DNA of 64,000 bases from JACMLC01 sp963720235 (GCA_963720235.1 OY970389.1:3906001-3970000); one strand, 5' to 3'. Shown: positions 1 through 9,300, counted from the first letter of the stretch. A program made the numbers and translations. The notes: generated from the letters alone by a model not told the origin.

Positions 1-593
1 TCTGAGGCGCGAAATCGCTCTTCACCGCGCGGGCCGCGTGCGACTTCGAGCAAGTCGCCGAAACGCTTTTTCAGCTCCTGCATCAGGACTCCTTTACGAG
101 AGCGATAGTAGTAGTCATCTTTAACGCGCTCCGGGTCTTGAATCACAGCGTTATAGACCTCCATCGTTTCCGCCGTCGAGTAGTTATAGAGCAGGCGACT
201 CAGGCCCAGTGTGACGTAGAAAGAGTTGCGGCGCGTCGTAATTCTCACCAGATGTTTGATGAAATGTATGAGCATAGCCTCTTCACCGGATAACCCGTCC
301 ACGCTGTCGCGCTCCTCTCGCTGTTCGTAAGGCTCTGAGGCGATATAGACGAGGCGTTGCAGTAGATGCACTTCGCTAAAGAGCACTTTGTTTCTGTATC
401 TGTCCGCCTTTGCGCCGCCCATCCAGCTGGAAGCCGATTTGTAGTAGAGCCTCTTGCCCTGCGCGGCGGTTGTGACATTCAAACGGGCCATAGCCTCTTC
501 GACTGTGCGGACAGCATCCTGCCTGCTGCCCAAGATAAAGCAGGCCAGTGAAAAAGCTTTATTCAACAGCTCGTCAACGGACAGGTTATTCAT
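1..593 (-). CDS. Unrecognised protein, C-terminus cut by the window edge
   Basis: An open frame runs from an ATG at 593 to position 1 without a stop, giving at least 197 residues (starts MNNLSVDELLNKAFSLACFI). I do not recognise the family. The N-terminal helix (about residues 8-38, with ILGSRQDAVRTVEEAMARL) weakly recalls region 2 of ECF sigma factors, where an Asp-Ala pair precedes a helix, but no sigma core motif is visible. The later part is basic and rich in Tyr, Arg and Lys (DDYYYRSRKG near residue 165). No signal peptide or membrane segment is seen. A hairpin lies about 110 bases upstream. The coding frame is convincing because it is long, uninterrupted and has normal codon use; the function is unknown. 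Confidence 0.7.
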   Translation of the reverse strand, partial: MNNLSVDELLNKAFSLACFILGSRQDAVRTVEEAMARLNVTTAAQGKRLYYKSASSWMGGAKADRYRNKVLFSEVHLLQRLVYIASEPYEQREERDSVDGLSGEEAMLIHFIKHLVRITTRRNSFYVTLGLSRLLYNYSTAETMEVYNAVIQDPERVKDDYYYRSRKGVLMQELKKRFGDLLEVARGPRGEERFRAS

Positions 594-1132
594 CTGGTCA
601 GCTGTTTATCTTCCGGTTTGCTCATCTTTCAATGAGCCAATGAATAAATCCTGACAGACATACTGTCGGGCTATCGTGGATTATATGAAGCTTTAATTTT
701 GAGCAGCGTGTCAATCTTGGAACTCCAAAAATGACACGCTGGCGAAAGAGAAATATGTTGTATAACTGAGGCTCACGTTCATGGCGTGAAGCTTGTCACT
801 GGCATTTGGCGGTAAGAAGCTTTTGTTACTGGCAGAGTCGGCCTCGGTGGTGGACGGCTCTGCCGCAAAAGCATAAAAAACTTACCGCCGACGGCCAGCC
901 CCCCGGATTCATGCTACATTAAAGGGAGTTTGAGAGAAGAAATAAGAAGGGGTAATGTTCCACAAAATCGCACCGCAGCGAACGCATACAAGTTTTTGTA
1001 AGTATCGTTTGATGTGGATTTGTGTGATTTCGTGGGCCATTGTCTTTTTCTGCAATGCCTGCTCATCTCGAACTCACTTCCGTCAACTATTTTCCCCCAA
1101 AACCGTCTAAAAGCTTGTAAGGAGAATGAACC
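594..1132. other. Intergenic region with hairpin and short direct repeat
   Basis: No convincing gene lies between the left-edge gene and the cupredoxin gene. The region separates divergent genes and should hold both promoters. It contains the hairpin listed separately, and an imperfect direct repeat (GAAGCTTGTCACTGGCA at 788-804 and GAAGCTTTTGTTACTGGCA at 816-834). A clear ribosome binding site AAGGAG occurs at 1119-1124 before the next gene. I cannot place a promoter with confidence. Confidence 0.4.
705..740. promoter_or_regulatory. Hairpin or operator upstream of the left-edge gene
   Basis: Nested inverted repeat: outer arms AGCGTGTCA (705-713) and TGACACGCT (732-740), inner arms TTGGA and TCCAA. 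No T-run follows on either strand, so an intrinsic terminator is unlikely. Its place between two divergent genes suggests a protein-binding operator or a structured leader of the minus-strand gene. Confidence 0.35.
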
Positions 1133-2710
1133 ATGCGCTCTCATCGTCAGCCGGGACTCTCAATCGCAACACTGCTCCTTCTCAGCCTCGCTTTCTCGCT
1201 CTCTAGCGGCGCGCTTCTAAGCGGCAACGCAAAGCCGTCGAAAAATTCCGCAGGGCATACGCACAAACAAGACGCACACACATCTACGCAGCACGAAACG
1301 GCGCAAGCCAAAGCAACAAACGTGGTCGAGAAAGCCCCGTTTGGCCCGCTCCAACTGAGCATCAAAGAGTTGCCGCAGCAGATGAATCATGCCGCCGGGA
1401 TGAATATGAAGCAGTACATGAATGGAAAGACGACCCTCACGAATCTTGATTCGCTGCTCAAGACGAGCGCATATTTCTCTAACACCTTTGCCACTTCGGC
1501 TGCGAGATTATCCGGCATGGCAGCCAATCCGTCGCAAGTCTCTGCCAGCAGGCCCGCAGCCATTGTTGATGTCGCGGTCGGGCCGGGCGCGTCGCTCTCG
1601 TTTGTGCCGGATCAAGTGACTATCAATGTCGGCGACACAGTGCGTTGGACTTTTACGGATGTGGGCCACAATGTCGTGAGCGGCAGTGCATGCACTGCGA
1701 ACAACATATTCTGCTCGCCGAATGATACTAACTGCTCACTGACAGACTCGTCTCCGGCAGGCGCGGTCTATACGCACACCTTCAATCAGGCCGGAACCTT
1801 TCAATACTTTTGCAGCCCGCATTGCTTTAATGCCATGACAGGCGTGGTCGTCGTCAATGCTGTCGTCCAGCAGGACGCAGTCAACGCGGATTTCGACGGC
1901 GATAGAAAAACTGATGTCTCTGTCTTTCGCCCTGCGAGCGGCGCGTGGTTCATCTCGCAGAGCAGCAACAACGGTTTTCGCTCAGAGGCTTTCGGCACAA
2001 GCGGCGACAGGATTGCGCCTGCGGATTATGACGGCGATGGCAAAGTTGACATCGGAGTCTTTCGCCCGTCGGAAGGCACTTTCTATATCCTGCAAAGCAC
2101 TAATGGAGCTTTCCGCGCAGTGCAGTTCGGCACTAACGGAGATGTGCCGATGCCCGGCGATTATGATAATGACAACAAAGCTGACATCGCAGTCTTTCGT
2201 CCATCGGGCGGCGCATGGTACAGGCTCAATAGCTCTAACGGCGCGTTTGTCGCGCAGGCCTGGGGCGGCGCAACAGACAAGCCCGCGCTCGGAGACTTTG
2301 ACGGCGACAGCAAGACAGACCTCGCGGTCTTTCGCCCGTCCGAAGGCACATGGTACATCCTGCAAAGCTCAAACAATGGTTTCCGCGCACAGCAGTTCGG
2401 CGCAAGCAATGACACGCCTGTCGCTGCGGATTATGACGGCGATGGTAAAGCAGACCTCGCAGTCTATCGCGCGGCGGAAGGCGCGTGGTTCATTATTCAA
2501 AGCTCAAACAGCGCATTCCGCTCGCACCAGTTCGGCATCTCGACAGACCGTCCCACGCCCGGCGATTACGACGGCGACAACAAGACTGACATCGGAGTCT
2601 TTCGCCATGCCGAAGGGACTTTCTATCTACTGCAAAGTACTGGCGGTTTTCGCGCACAACAGTGGGGTACGAACGGCGATCTCCCCGCGCCGTCTGCTTA
2701 CGTTCCATAA
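1133..2710 (+). CDS. Secreted cupredoxin with six FG-GAP/VCBS-like blades
   Basis: 525 residues. A signal peptide occupies about residues 1-30. Residues about 144-242 form a plastocyanin-like cupredoxin domain with the type-1 copper ligands visible: His179 in VGHNV, then Cys227, His230 and Met235 in YFCSPHCFNAM. Residues about 251-525 are six repeats of about 45 residues of the form D-x-D-G-D-x-K-x-D-x-x-V-x-R, the Asp-rich calcium loop of FG-GAP/VCBS propellers. Start at ATG 1133 is supported by AAGGAG at 1119-1124. It likely acts outside the cytoplasmic membrane in copper binding or electron transfer, with the propeller for adhesion or substrate contact; the role is inferred. The next gene also carries a copper-site domain, so the two may be functionally linked. 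Confidence 0.9.
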   Translation: MRSHRQPGLSIATLLLLSLAFSLSSGALLSGNAKPSKNSAGHTHKQDAHTSTQHETAQAKATNVVEKAPFGPLQLSIKELPQQMNHAAGMNMKQYMNGKTTLTNLDSLLKTSAYFSNTFATSAARLSGMAANPSQVSASRPAAIVDVAVGPGASLSFVPDQVTINVGDTVRWTFTDVGHNVVSGSACTANNIFCSPNDTNCSLTDSSPAGAVYTHTFNQAGTFQYFCSPHCFNAMTGVVVVNAVVQQDAVNADFDGDRKTDVSVFRPASGAWFISQSSNNGFRSEAFGTSGDRIAPADYDGDGKVDIGVFRPSEGTFYILQSTNGAFRAVQFGTNGDVPMPGDYDNDNKADIAVFRPSGGAWYRLNSSNGAFVAQAWGGATDKPALGDFDGDSKTDLAVFRPSEGTWYILQSSNNGFRAQQFGASNDTPVAADYDGDGKADLAVYRAAEGAWFIIQSSNSAFRSHQFGISTDRPTPGDYDGDNKTDIGVFRHAEGTFYLLQSTGGFRAQQWGTNGDLPAPSAYVP

Positions 2711-2748
2711 AGAGCAACGGCTCCACGAGTATTTCAAAACCGGAGAAC

Positions 2749-2832
2749 TTGTTACAGAGACACAGAGACACAGAGATAATTTATGAAAGTAAAGCAATGT
2801 ATTTTTAAATTTCTCTGTGTCTCTGTGGCAAG
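2749..2832. repeat. Intergenic palindrome, CACAGAGA type
   Basis: An imperfect inverted repeat. The left arm is a tandem run of CACAGAGA units and the right arm is its reverse complement (CTCTGTGTCTCTGTGGC). It begins 38 bases after the stop of the cupredoxin gene. Related copies lie at 36664, 41423 and 54015. It may end transcription; it is probably a non-autonomous repeat. Confidence 0.75.
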
Positions 2833-2871
2833 TTTTGAATTTGTCTCTAACGGGAGGTCTAAGAAGACAAA

Positions 2872-4359
2872 GTGAAGCGCACAATCATCCTCTGTAGCAG
2901 CATCTTTATCTTTTTCTGCGCGCTCTTCTTCGCACAGGCGCGCATGGAAACAGCCGGGCCGGAGACGGAAACCGCCGCGCCAGCCTTCGCTGAATTTCGC
3001 GTCACCATGAGCAAGTACAAATTCGCTCCGCGCCGTTTGACTGTGCAGAAAGGGCAGCCGGTCAAAATCACTGTCACTTCCGCAGATGTGGATCACGGCT
3101 TCGGCATCAGGGAATTGAAAATCAAGGAAAGGGTTGATGCCAAACAAACCAAAGTCATCAACTTCAAGCCTGAACAGACAGGCCGCTTTCGTATCTACTG
3201 CTCTGTCTATTGCGGCGACGGGCATGATGACATGGCTGGCGAACTCGTCGTCACGGATGGGCCAGTCGCAGCCGCAACAAATACTATAGATGAGAGCGCG
3301 GCAGCAGAAGCTTCAACGCAGGATGCAGAAGCTTCTAACATGAAGGTGACTTTTGACGAGACCGCGCCGGGCGTCGTCTTCGTCGAATCAAACGGCGAGA
3401 GAATCAGGATTGATACTACCGCCAAAACCGTCGCCAAGCTCGAAGCCCCAGCCGCGCCCGCACCCGCGCAGGAAGAAGAAGTGGCCGAAGCTCAGGAGAG
3501 CGATAGGCCCAAGCCTGAGCCATACGATTATCGCCTGATAAATATCCCGACGCCCAAGCGTGTTGTGAAGGGCAGCCTCAACCTGCACTTCACACACAGA
3601 TTCGCGCAGCCCGTCAGACCATTTAACAGGAGCGGCGAGAACCTGCTCGGACTGGATAGCTTCTCGGCCTCCGGTCTGGGGCTTTCCTATGGCATCACTG
3701 ACAGGCTCTATGTTAACGCCTACCGCACTCCGCTTTGCCAGCTTGGCATGTGTAAGACGATTGAGATTGGGCTTGGCTATCATGTGCTTGATGAGAAGGG
3801 ACGCTCGCCCATTGCGCTTTCAACTTATGCGAGTATCGAGGGCAATGATAATTTTACGGAAGAGTTCACATATAACCTGCAAGCGATGATTGCGCGCAGC
3901 GTGACAAAGTACGGCCACGTTTTTTTCTCTCCCGCAGGACATTTCAACGCCAACGGCCAACGTCGCTTTGACCCGCGCGCCTTCAATTTTTTTCCGCCGC
4001 AAGTCTTCGCAGACCAATTCAGCCAGCCGAAGCACACACTCTCTCTCGGCTTCGGCTTTAGCGCGCACATTCGCCCGACCGTCTCCATCCTCTTTGAATA
4101 CACGCCGCGCTTTGGCTTCAAGCAGGGCCGATTGATTCCGATTTTCGCGCGCGGCACAAATCGCGTCATAGACTTTAGAAACGACACCGAAGCCGAAATC
4201 GGTTTCGGCATCGAAAAGCGCATTGGCCGCCACTCCTTCGCGCTCACCTTTTCCAACACGCAGACCACAACCACGGGCCACTACAACTCAAGCAATCTAC
4301 AGTTGCCGCCCAGAAAATTCACCATCGGCTTTAACCTCTATCGCCGCTTGCTGAAATAA
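2872..4359 (+). CDS. CuA-like cupredoxin fused to a DUF5777-like beta-barrel
   Basis: 495 residues from a GTG start at 2872, with GGAGG about 14 bases upstream (a long spacing, so the start is only probable). A signal peptide spans about residues 1-23. Residues about 40-130 are a cupredoxin domain resembling the CuA domain of cytochrome c oxidase subunit II: His75, then Cys110, Cys114, His118 and Met121 in the pattern C-x3-C-x3-H-x2-M. A low-complexity Ala/Glu/Pro linker follows (about 145-185). Residues about 190-495 look like an outer-membrane beta-barrel of the DUF5777 type, with alternating hydrophobic strands and a C-terminal strand ending LYRRLLK. A copper site tethered to a barrel suggests copper binding or electron transfer at the outer membrane; this is inference. 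Confidence 0.85.
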   Translation: MKRTIILCSSIFIFFCALFFAQARMETAGPETETAAPAFAEFRVTMSKYKFAPRRLTVQKGQPVKITVTSADVDHGFGIRELKIKERVDAKQTKVINFKPEQTGRFRIYCSVYCGDGHDDMAGELVVTDGPVAAATNTIDESAAAEASTQDAEASNMKVTFDETAPGVVFVESNGERIRIDTTAKTVAKLEAPAAPAPAQEEEVAEAQESDRPKPEPYDYRLINIPTPKRVVKGSLNLHFTHRFAQPVRPFNRSGENLLGLDSFSASGLGLSYGITDRLYVNAYRTPLCQLGMCKTIEIGLGYHVLDEKGRSPIALSTYASIEGNDNFTEEFTYNLQAMIARSVTKYGHVFFSPAGHFNANGQRRFDPRAFNFFPPQVFADQFSQPKHTLSLGFGFSAHIRPTVSILFEYTPRFGFKQGRLIPIFARGTNRVIDFRNDTEAEIGFGIEKRIGRHSFALTFSNTQTTTTGHYNSSNLQLPPRKFTIGFNLYRRLLK

Positions 4360-4430
4360 TCTTCCACTTGCAGTCTTAACTCCTCATAGTCACACGCTCA
4401 GTTCCATTTGTAATTGAGTGTCATCCGGTA

Positions 4431-4505
4431 CGCCCGCCCTGACGGTCGGGCTACTGCCCCGTGCGCAAGAGTAGAGGGGCAGTAGCCCGACCGTCAGGGC
4501 GGGCG
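4431..4505. terminator. Perfect 30-bp palindrome between convergent genes
   Basis: Arms 4431-4460 and 4476-4505 are exact reverse complements (30 bp) around a 15-base loop. The element sits between two convergent genes, so it can stop transcription from both sides. Its GC-rich sequence (starting CGCCCGCCCTGACGG) resembles REP-type repeats rather than an ordinary terminator. Confidence 0.8.
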
Positions 4506-4542
4506 CATCAGGTCACACTCAAGCACAAGTGACTATAAAAAA

Positions 4543-4574
4543 GCTCCCCTGTACAGATGGCTGTACAGGGGAGC
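4543..4574 (-). terminator. Intrinsic terminator of the P-domain gene, copy 1
   Basis: Stem of 14 bp (GCTCCCCTGTACAG and its complement) with a 4-base loop. On the minus strand a run of T residues follows directly, as in a Rho-independent terminator. An almost identical hairpin ends the paralogous gene at 6897-6929. Confidence 0.9.
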
Positions 4575-4600
4575 AGTCAAAGTTTACTTCCGCCGATGCT

Positions 4601-6601
4601 TTATGGAATCGTGGGTGACGGCAAGTAAAGTCTGGGGACTGGAATGTCTGTCGCGTCGCCCCAGTTGTCTGTCCTCAATGCGCCGATGCCCGGAGGCGTG
4701 CCGCTATTGAGGATGAACCAGCTACCGGTGCTCGGTCTCCAGACGGCCACGTCCACCTTGGAGTCGCCGTCGTAATCGCCCGGCACAGGCACATCGCCGG
4801 ATGCTCCGAGGTGTATGCCGATGCTTGTTGCGGTCGAGCTACGGAGGATGAACCAGTCGCCTGTATTACGATAGACTGCGATGTCCGTTCTGTTATCGCC
4901 GTCATAGTCGCCGGGGACGAGCACATCGCCCGATGCGCCAAAGGTTGTGACGGTTGATGTCATGCCAGAGTTCTCAAGCGTGTACCAACTCTTGTCAGAA
5001 GGACGGAAGACTGTGAAGTCCGCGCCGCCTGTGCCGACGAAATGACCTGCCACAGGAATATCGCCTGCACTTCCCCACAAGACTCCGCGTCCACTGTTGG
5101 TCGTGCTCTGATAGACAAACCAACTGCCGTTGCGGAACACAGCGAGGTCGAAAGCTCCGTCGCCGTCATAGTCTGCCGGAACTGGAGTATCGCCAGTCGT
5201 CCCCCAGACCTGTTGCCGCACAGTGTTGTTCGAACTCTGCACGATGTACCAGGTGCTGTTGGATGGACGGAAGACGGCGATGTCTGTCTTCTTGTCGCCG
5301 TCATAGTCGCCCGGCACTGGAGTATCGCCTGATAAACCAAAGGCTGTATAAGCGCGGTTGGAATAGGCTGTGCTCTCGCGCCAGTACCAGTCGCGTGTCG
5401 AAGGACGTGTTTGCGAAACATCTGTTTGACCATCGCCGTCGAAATCAGCGGCGGTAAAGCGTTTCGCGCCATAGTTGCCGCCCGCAGTGATGTCTATGCT
5501 CCAGCCGCCCGCGATGGTTCCGGTGCTGGCGGTGGCATCGTCTATGACATAGAGCCTCCAAGTGCCGTTCGGGTCTGTGCCGTTAAAGACTGAGGCCAGT
5601 GTCGCGCTGCCAGCCGTCCCCGGATTCGGATAAAGCGGAAGCACATTCGCAAAGTTATCGCCCGTGCCGAAATTGCTCGGCCTGAAAGTTCCTGACGCGA
5701 GCGGGCCAGCATCGACTAATGTGCCTGCTGCCGCGTCGTCAAACGTGAGATTCACGCCTGCGGCGTCAGCAGTTCCTCCAGCATCCGACATCAGGATGAT
5801 GCGTTTTCCGCTTGGGCCGACGAGCAGAATGTCAATGTCGTCCGGGTTCAGATGGGTAATGTTTGTGAGCGTGACGTTGATGTCTGAAATCGAGCCCGTC
5901 AAGCCGCTCGAAACGATGGTCGAAGGATACGGAGTCGCCTGTGCGAAACGATCATTGATGAAGAACGCCGCTCCGTTCGTAAACGTCGTCGCGGAACTCA
6001 TGGCGGTGGTGATGGTCAGACTCCAGCCATTGCCGAGACTGCCCTGGTCAACGCCCGTGTCGTCCACGATATAGAGACTCCATGTGCCGTTCGGGTCTGT
6101 GCCGTTAAAAGCTGCGGCTAAGGTCGTGTTGGCCGAAGCAGCCGGAGCCGGAGCCGGATAGATATCGCCTGCCACAAATTGTGACGGCTTGACAGGGCCG
6201 AAGCCCGTCGGCCCACCATCCGCGATGACAGCCGGAGCCGCGTCATCAAACGTCAGCGTCGTGTTTGTAATATCAATACTCCCGCCAGCATCTGACATGA
6301 GGGCGAGATTTGCGCCTGTCGGGCCGACGACCAGAATATCCAAATCGTCCGGGAAGGTATGGTTCAGGTTATTCAAAGTCACAGCCACATTAGTGACAGT
6401 ACCCATCAAACCACTGACGGAGATGGTTGACGGATAGACGCTAGCCACGCCTTGCGCCGGAGCATCATTAATTGTAATCGAAGCCGGGTTGGTAAAGACG
6501 ACCGCCCATGCTGGAACGGTCATGGTCAGAGTCAGGAAGAGAGCCAGACCGCCAGCGAACGGCCTGCTCACAAGTCCTCTTCTGCGAAACATCCTCTTCA
6601 T
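4601..6601 (-). CDS. Secreted protein: two P-domains plus six FG-GAP blades
   Basis: 666 residues. The N-terminus (MKRMFRRRG then a hydrophobic stretch to about residue 33) is a signal peptide. Two P/Homo B-type domains follow (about residues 36-200 and 205-375), recognised by the pairs VVGPTGANLALMSDAGG with NGTWSLYIVDD and LVGPSGKRIILMSDAGG with NGTWRLYVIDD. These domains are known from subtilisin-type proteases, but no protease domain is present here. Residues about 385-660 are six FG-GAP/VCBS blades (for example DYDGDKKTDIAVFRPS). Start at 6601 is supported by AAGGAG. It is about 75-80 percent similar by eye to the neighbour at 6961-9024. Probably a cell-surface or secreted binding protein. 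Confidence 0.9.
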   Translation of the reverse strand: MKRMFRRRGLVSRPFAGGLALFLTLTMTVPAWAVVFTNPASITINDAPAQGVASVYPSTISVSGLMGTVTNVAVTLNNLNHTFPDDLDILVVGPTGANLALMSDAGGSIDITNTTLTFDDAAPAVIADGGPTGFGPVKPSQFVAGDIYPAPAPAASANTTLAAAFNGTDPNGTWSLYIVDDTGVDQGSLGNGWSLTITTAMSSATTFTNGAAFFINDRFAQATPYPSTIVSSGLTGSISDINVTLTNITHLNPDDIDILLVGPSGKRIILMSDAGGTADAAGVNLTFDDAAAGTLVDAGPLASGTFRPSNFGTGDNFANVLPLYPNPGTAGSATLASVFNGTDPNGTWRLYVIDDATASTGTIAGGWSIDITAGGNYGAKRFTAADFDGDGQTDVSQTRPSTRDWYWRESTAYSNRAYTAFGLSGDTPVPGDYDGDKKTDIAVFRPSNSTWYIVQSSNNTVRQQVWGTTGDTPVPADYDGDGAFDLAVFRNGSWFVYQSTTNSGRGVLWGSAGDIPVAGHFVGTGGADFTVFRPSDKSWYTLENSGMTSTVTTFGASGDVLVPGDYDGDNRTDIAVYRNTGDWFILRSSTATSIGIHLGASGDVPVPGDYDGDSKVDVAVWRPSTGSWFILNSGTPPGIGALRTDNWGDATDIPVPRLYLPSPTIP

Positions 6602-6839
6602 GTTTTAGAGTCTCCTTAGGTTAAAGAACTATCAGCTTCTTTCCTTGCAGTTCCGGTTTTGAAACGCACAAAAGCAGTCGCCGATATCGAATTGCCAAGC
6701 CTCTTAGAAAGAAGCTCTGCGAGAGCAAAGGACGGCATTGAAAAGACCATACGAGGCGTGCAATATCCTGGCAACGATAGATTGTACAAGCCTGAGGTCG
6801 CTTTCTAATCCCTTCCAAAAATTTTTGTGGGAAGTCATC

Positions 6840-6869
6840 AGCATAGAAGCAACGCGCCCAAACTGTCAA
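6840..6869 (-). promoter_or_regulatory. Sigma-70-type promoter of the P-domain gene, copy 1
   Basis: On the minus strand TTGACA (6869-6864), an 18-base spacer and TATGCT (6845-6840). The same 32-base block occurs at 9270-9301 before the paralogue, so it is conserved while the flanks differ. It predicts a 5' leader of about 230 bases. The rest of 6602-6896 shows nothing else I can support. Confidence 0.7.
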
Positions 6870-6896
6870 TAAATAGAATTACGGACAGACAAAAAA

Positions 6897-6929
6897 GCTC
6901 CCCTGTACAGACGCGCTGTACAGGGGAGC
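6897..6929 (-). terminator. Intrinsic terminator of the P-domain gene, copy 2
   Basis: Stem of 14 bp identical in sequence to that at 4543-4574, with a 5-base loop, followed on the minus strand by a run of T. It ends the 6961-9024 gene and shows that the terminator was duplicated with the gene. Confidence 0.9.
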
Positions 6930-6960
6930 AGTCCAGGTAGTTACTTCTTCTGCCGATGCC

Positions 6961-9024
6961 TTACGGAATGGTTGGCGTCGGCAAGTAGGTGCGCGGAATA
7001 GGCACGTCTGTCGAGTTGCCCCAGTTGTCAATTCTCAAAGCGGCTGTTCCGGGATTCGTGCCACTGTTGAGAATATACCAACTGCCTGTGCTCGGTCTCC
7101 AGACAGCCACATCCGTGCGCGAGTCTGCATCGTAGTCACCCGGCACGGGGATGTCGCCCGCCGCGCCAAGGTGAGTGCCGAAGCTTGTGTTCGTCGAACT
7201 GCGCAGGATGAACCAGTCGCCTGTGTTGCGATAGACAGCCACATCCGTCTTGCCGTCCGCATCGTAGTCTCCGGGCACGAGCGTGTCGCCCGATGCGCCG
7301 AAGGTGACAGCGCGGAATGAAGTACCCGCGTTGTTCAGGATGTACCAGGTCTTGTCCGAAGGACGGAAGACAACGAAATCCGCGCCGTTCGTGCCCTCAA
7401 AATGACCGCGCACAGGGATGTCTCCCATGTGCCCCCACTCCATATTAGCGGTCACAGAATCAGACGAGCGACGCCAGAAGAAGTAGTTCTGCGTCGGGTC
7501 TGCATTCGGTCGCCACACAGCAAGGTCGAACAGGCCGTCGCCGTCATAATCGGCAGGAACAGGAACGTCACAGTTCATATTCCCCATTGGACATGGCAGA
7601 CCCCAGACCTCCTGCCTCAGCGTGTTGTTCGTGCTCTGGACGATGTACCAAGTGGCTGTGGATGGACGGAAGACTGCGATGTCTGCCTTGCGGTCGCCGT
7701 CATAGTCGCCGGGGACTGGAGTGTCGCCTGCTAAACCAAAGGCTGTGTAAGCGCGGTTGGAATAGGCCGTGCTTTCTCGCCAGTACCAGTCGAGCGTCGA
7801 AGGCCGTTGGACGGCGATATCCGTTTTACCATCGCCTTCAAAGTCGCCGTTGGTAAAGCGTTTCGCGCCGAACGTGCCGCCTGCCGTGATGGTAATGCTC
7901 CAGCCGCCCATGATGTTGCCCGCGTCTGGCGTGAACTGATCCGTGACATACAGGCTCCATGTGCCGTTCGGGTTTGTGCCGTTAAAGACCGAACCCAGTG
8001 TCACAGCTGTTGCAGCGTTCCCAGCCGTTGCAGGATTCGGAATATGCGTAAGCAGATCTGGGAAATTATCACCCGTGCCGATGTTAGTCGGCCTGAAGCT
8101 TCCAGTGGCGATGGGGCCCGCGTCTGGGAATGCGCCGGCTGCCTGATCGTCAATCGTGATGTTCACTCCAACAAGGTCCGGGTCGCCGCCCACATCAGAC
8201 ATGATAATCATGCGTTTTCCTGTCGGGCCGACCAGCATGATGTCCACATCATCAATGAAAGTATGGTTGACGTTTGTGAGCGTGATGTTGATGTCTGTAA
8301 TCGCGCCCGACAAGCCGCTCGAAACAATGGTCGAAGGATACGGAGTCGCTTTGTTCCTCGGACTATCATTGAGGAAGATGGCCGCGCCGTTCGTGAACGA
8401 GGTCGCGGAACTCATGCTCGTCGTCACACTCAAAGTCCAGCCGTTACCGATAGTACCCAGGTCAACGGCAAAGTCATCCGTGGCATACAAGCTCCATGTG
8501 CCGTTCGGGTCTATGCCATTGAAAGCCGCAGCCAGTGTGGTGTTGGCCGAAGCGGCAGGAGCGGGCGCAGGAAACACGTCAGCTCCGGCGATGTTAGTCG
8601 GCTTGTACGTGCCGGGCGAGAGCGTGCCGGTCGTCGGGACTGTCCCCGCCGCCGCATCATCAAGGGTAAAGGTAGTGTTGGTAATATCGTTTCCGCTGCT
8701 CACATCGGACAGGAGAATCAGGTTTGCCCCGGTGGGAGCAACCAGCAGTATGTCCACGTCCGGGATAAACGTGTGGTTCACATTGTTGAGCGTGACGGAG
8801 ACGTTCGTCACCGTTCCCATCAAACCACTGACGGAGATGTTTGACGGATAAGGGTTAGATATACCGGTGGCAACCGGGTCATTGATGGTAATCGGGGACG
8901 AGTTGGAAAAGGTGGTGCCTGCTCCCGCCCACGCAGTGACGGTTAATGATAAAGTCAAGAGGATGGCTAGGCCGCTTGCCAGTGGCTTGCTCAAGAGTCC
9001 TCTTCTGCGAATTTTTTTACTCAT
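6961..9024 (-). CDS. Secreted P-domain/FG-GAP protein, tandem paralogue
   Basis: 687 residues from ATG at 9024, chosen because AAGGAG precedes it and because the resulting N-terminus (MSKKIRRRGLLSKPLASGLA) aligns with the paralogue at 4601-6601; the frame is open further upstream to 9147. Layout: signal peptide, two P-type domains with the PTGANLILLSD and PTGKRMIIMSD segments and NGTWSLY motifs, then six FG-GAP/VCBS blades. No peptidase domain. It arose by tandem duplication with its neighbour, and promoter and terminator are shared too. The two probably have related surface functions; the substrate is unknown. Confidence 0.9.
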   Translation of the reverse strand: MSKKIRRRGLLSKPLASGLAILLTLSLTVTAWAGAGTTFSNSSPITINDPVATGISNPYPSNISVSGLMGTVTNVSVTLNNVNHTFIPDVDILLVAPTGANLILLSDVSSGNDITNTTFTLDDAAAGTVPTTGTLSPGTYKPTNIAGADVFPAPAPAASANTTLAAAFNGIDPNGTWSLYATDDFAVDLGTIGNGWTLSVTTSMSSATSFTNGAAIFLNDSPRNKATPYPSTIVSSGLSGAITDINITLTNVNHTFIDDVDIMLVGPTGKRMIIMSDVGGDPDLVGVNITIDDQAAGAFPDAGPIATGSFRPTNIGTGDNFPDLLTHIPNPATAGNAATAVTLGSVFNGTNPNGTWSLYVTDQFTPDAGNIMGGWSITITAGGTFGAKRFTNGDFEGDGKTDIAVQRPSTLDWYWRESTAYSNRAYTAFGLAGDTPVPGDYDGDRKADIAVFRPSTATWYIVQSTNNTLRQEVWGLPCPMGNMNCDVPVPADYDGDGLFDLAVWRPNADPTQNYFFWRRSSDSVTANMEWGHMGDIPVRGHFEGTNGADFVVFRPSDKTWYILNNAGTSFRAVTFGASGDTLVPGDYDADGKTDVAVYRNTGDWFILRSSTNTSFGTHLGAAGDIPVPGDYDADSRTDVAVWRPSTGSWYILNSGTNPGTAALRIDNWGNSTDVPIPRTYLPTPTIP

Positions 9025-9270
9025 AATTCTTGTAGTCTCCTTGAATTTAAGAACTGCCCTTGTTCGCAGTTCTGGGCCTGAAGCGCGAGGAGCTTTCACC
9101 GCGCCACACGACAAGCTTGTCATCGGCATCCTTCGTGAAAGAGCCATTCGAGGTAGGGGGAGAATAGCACCGAAACACCATACAAATGTTGGTGGTCTCT
9201 CATCAGAATAGATTGTCCAAGCCAGAGTAATGCCGGAGTTTTCGTCCGGCTTTTGTTAAGTGGAGACGCC

Positions 9271-9300
9271 AGCATAGAAGCAACGCGCCCAAACTGTCAA
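9271..9300 (-). promoter_or_regulatory. Sigma-70-type promoter of the P-domain gene, copy 2
   Basis: Minus-strand TTGACA (9300-9295), 18-base spacer, TATGCT (9276-9271), identical to the promoter at 6840-6869. Start of transcription is expected near 9264, leaving a leader of about 240 bases before the ATG at 9024. Confidence 0.7.

Noticed and set aside
3820..4281. 153-codon minus-strand frames inside the barrel gene
   Set aside because: Several overlapping antisense frames occur here, which reflects codon bias of the barrel gene; none has a ribosome site or a domain.
6621..6869. 82-codon minus-strand frame between the two P-domain genes
   Set aside because: It overlaps the promoter block and its frame is not kept in the corresponding paralogous leader.
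7807..8844. 345-codon plus-strand open frame opposite the second P-domain gene
   Set aside because: It is the antisense shadow of a well-supported gene, with Arg/His/Val-rich low-complexity composition and no ribosome site.
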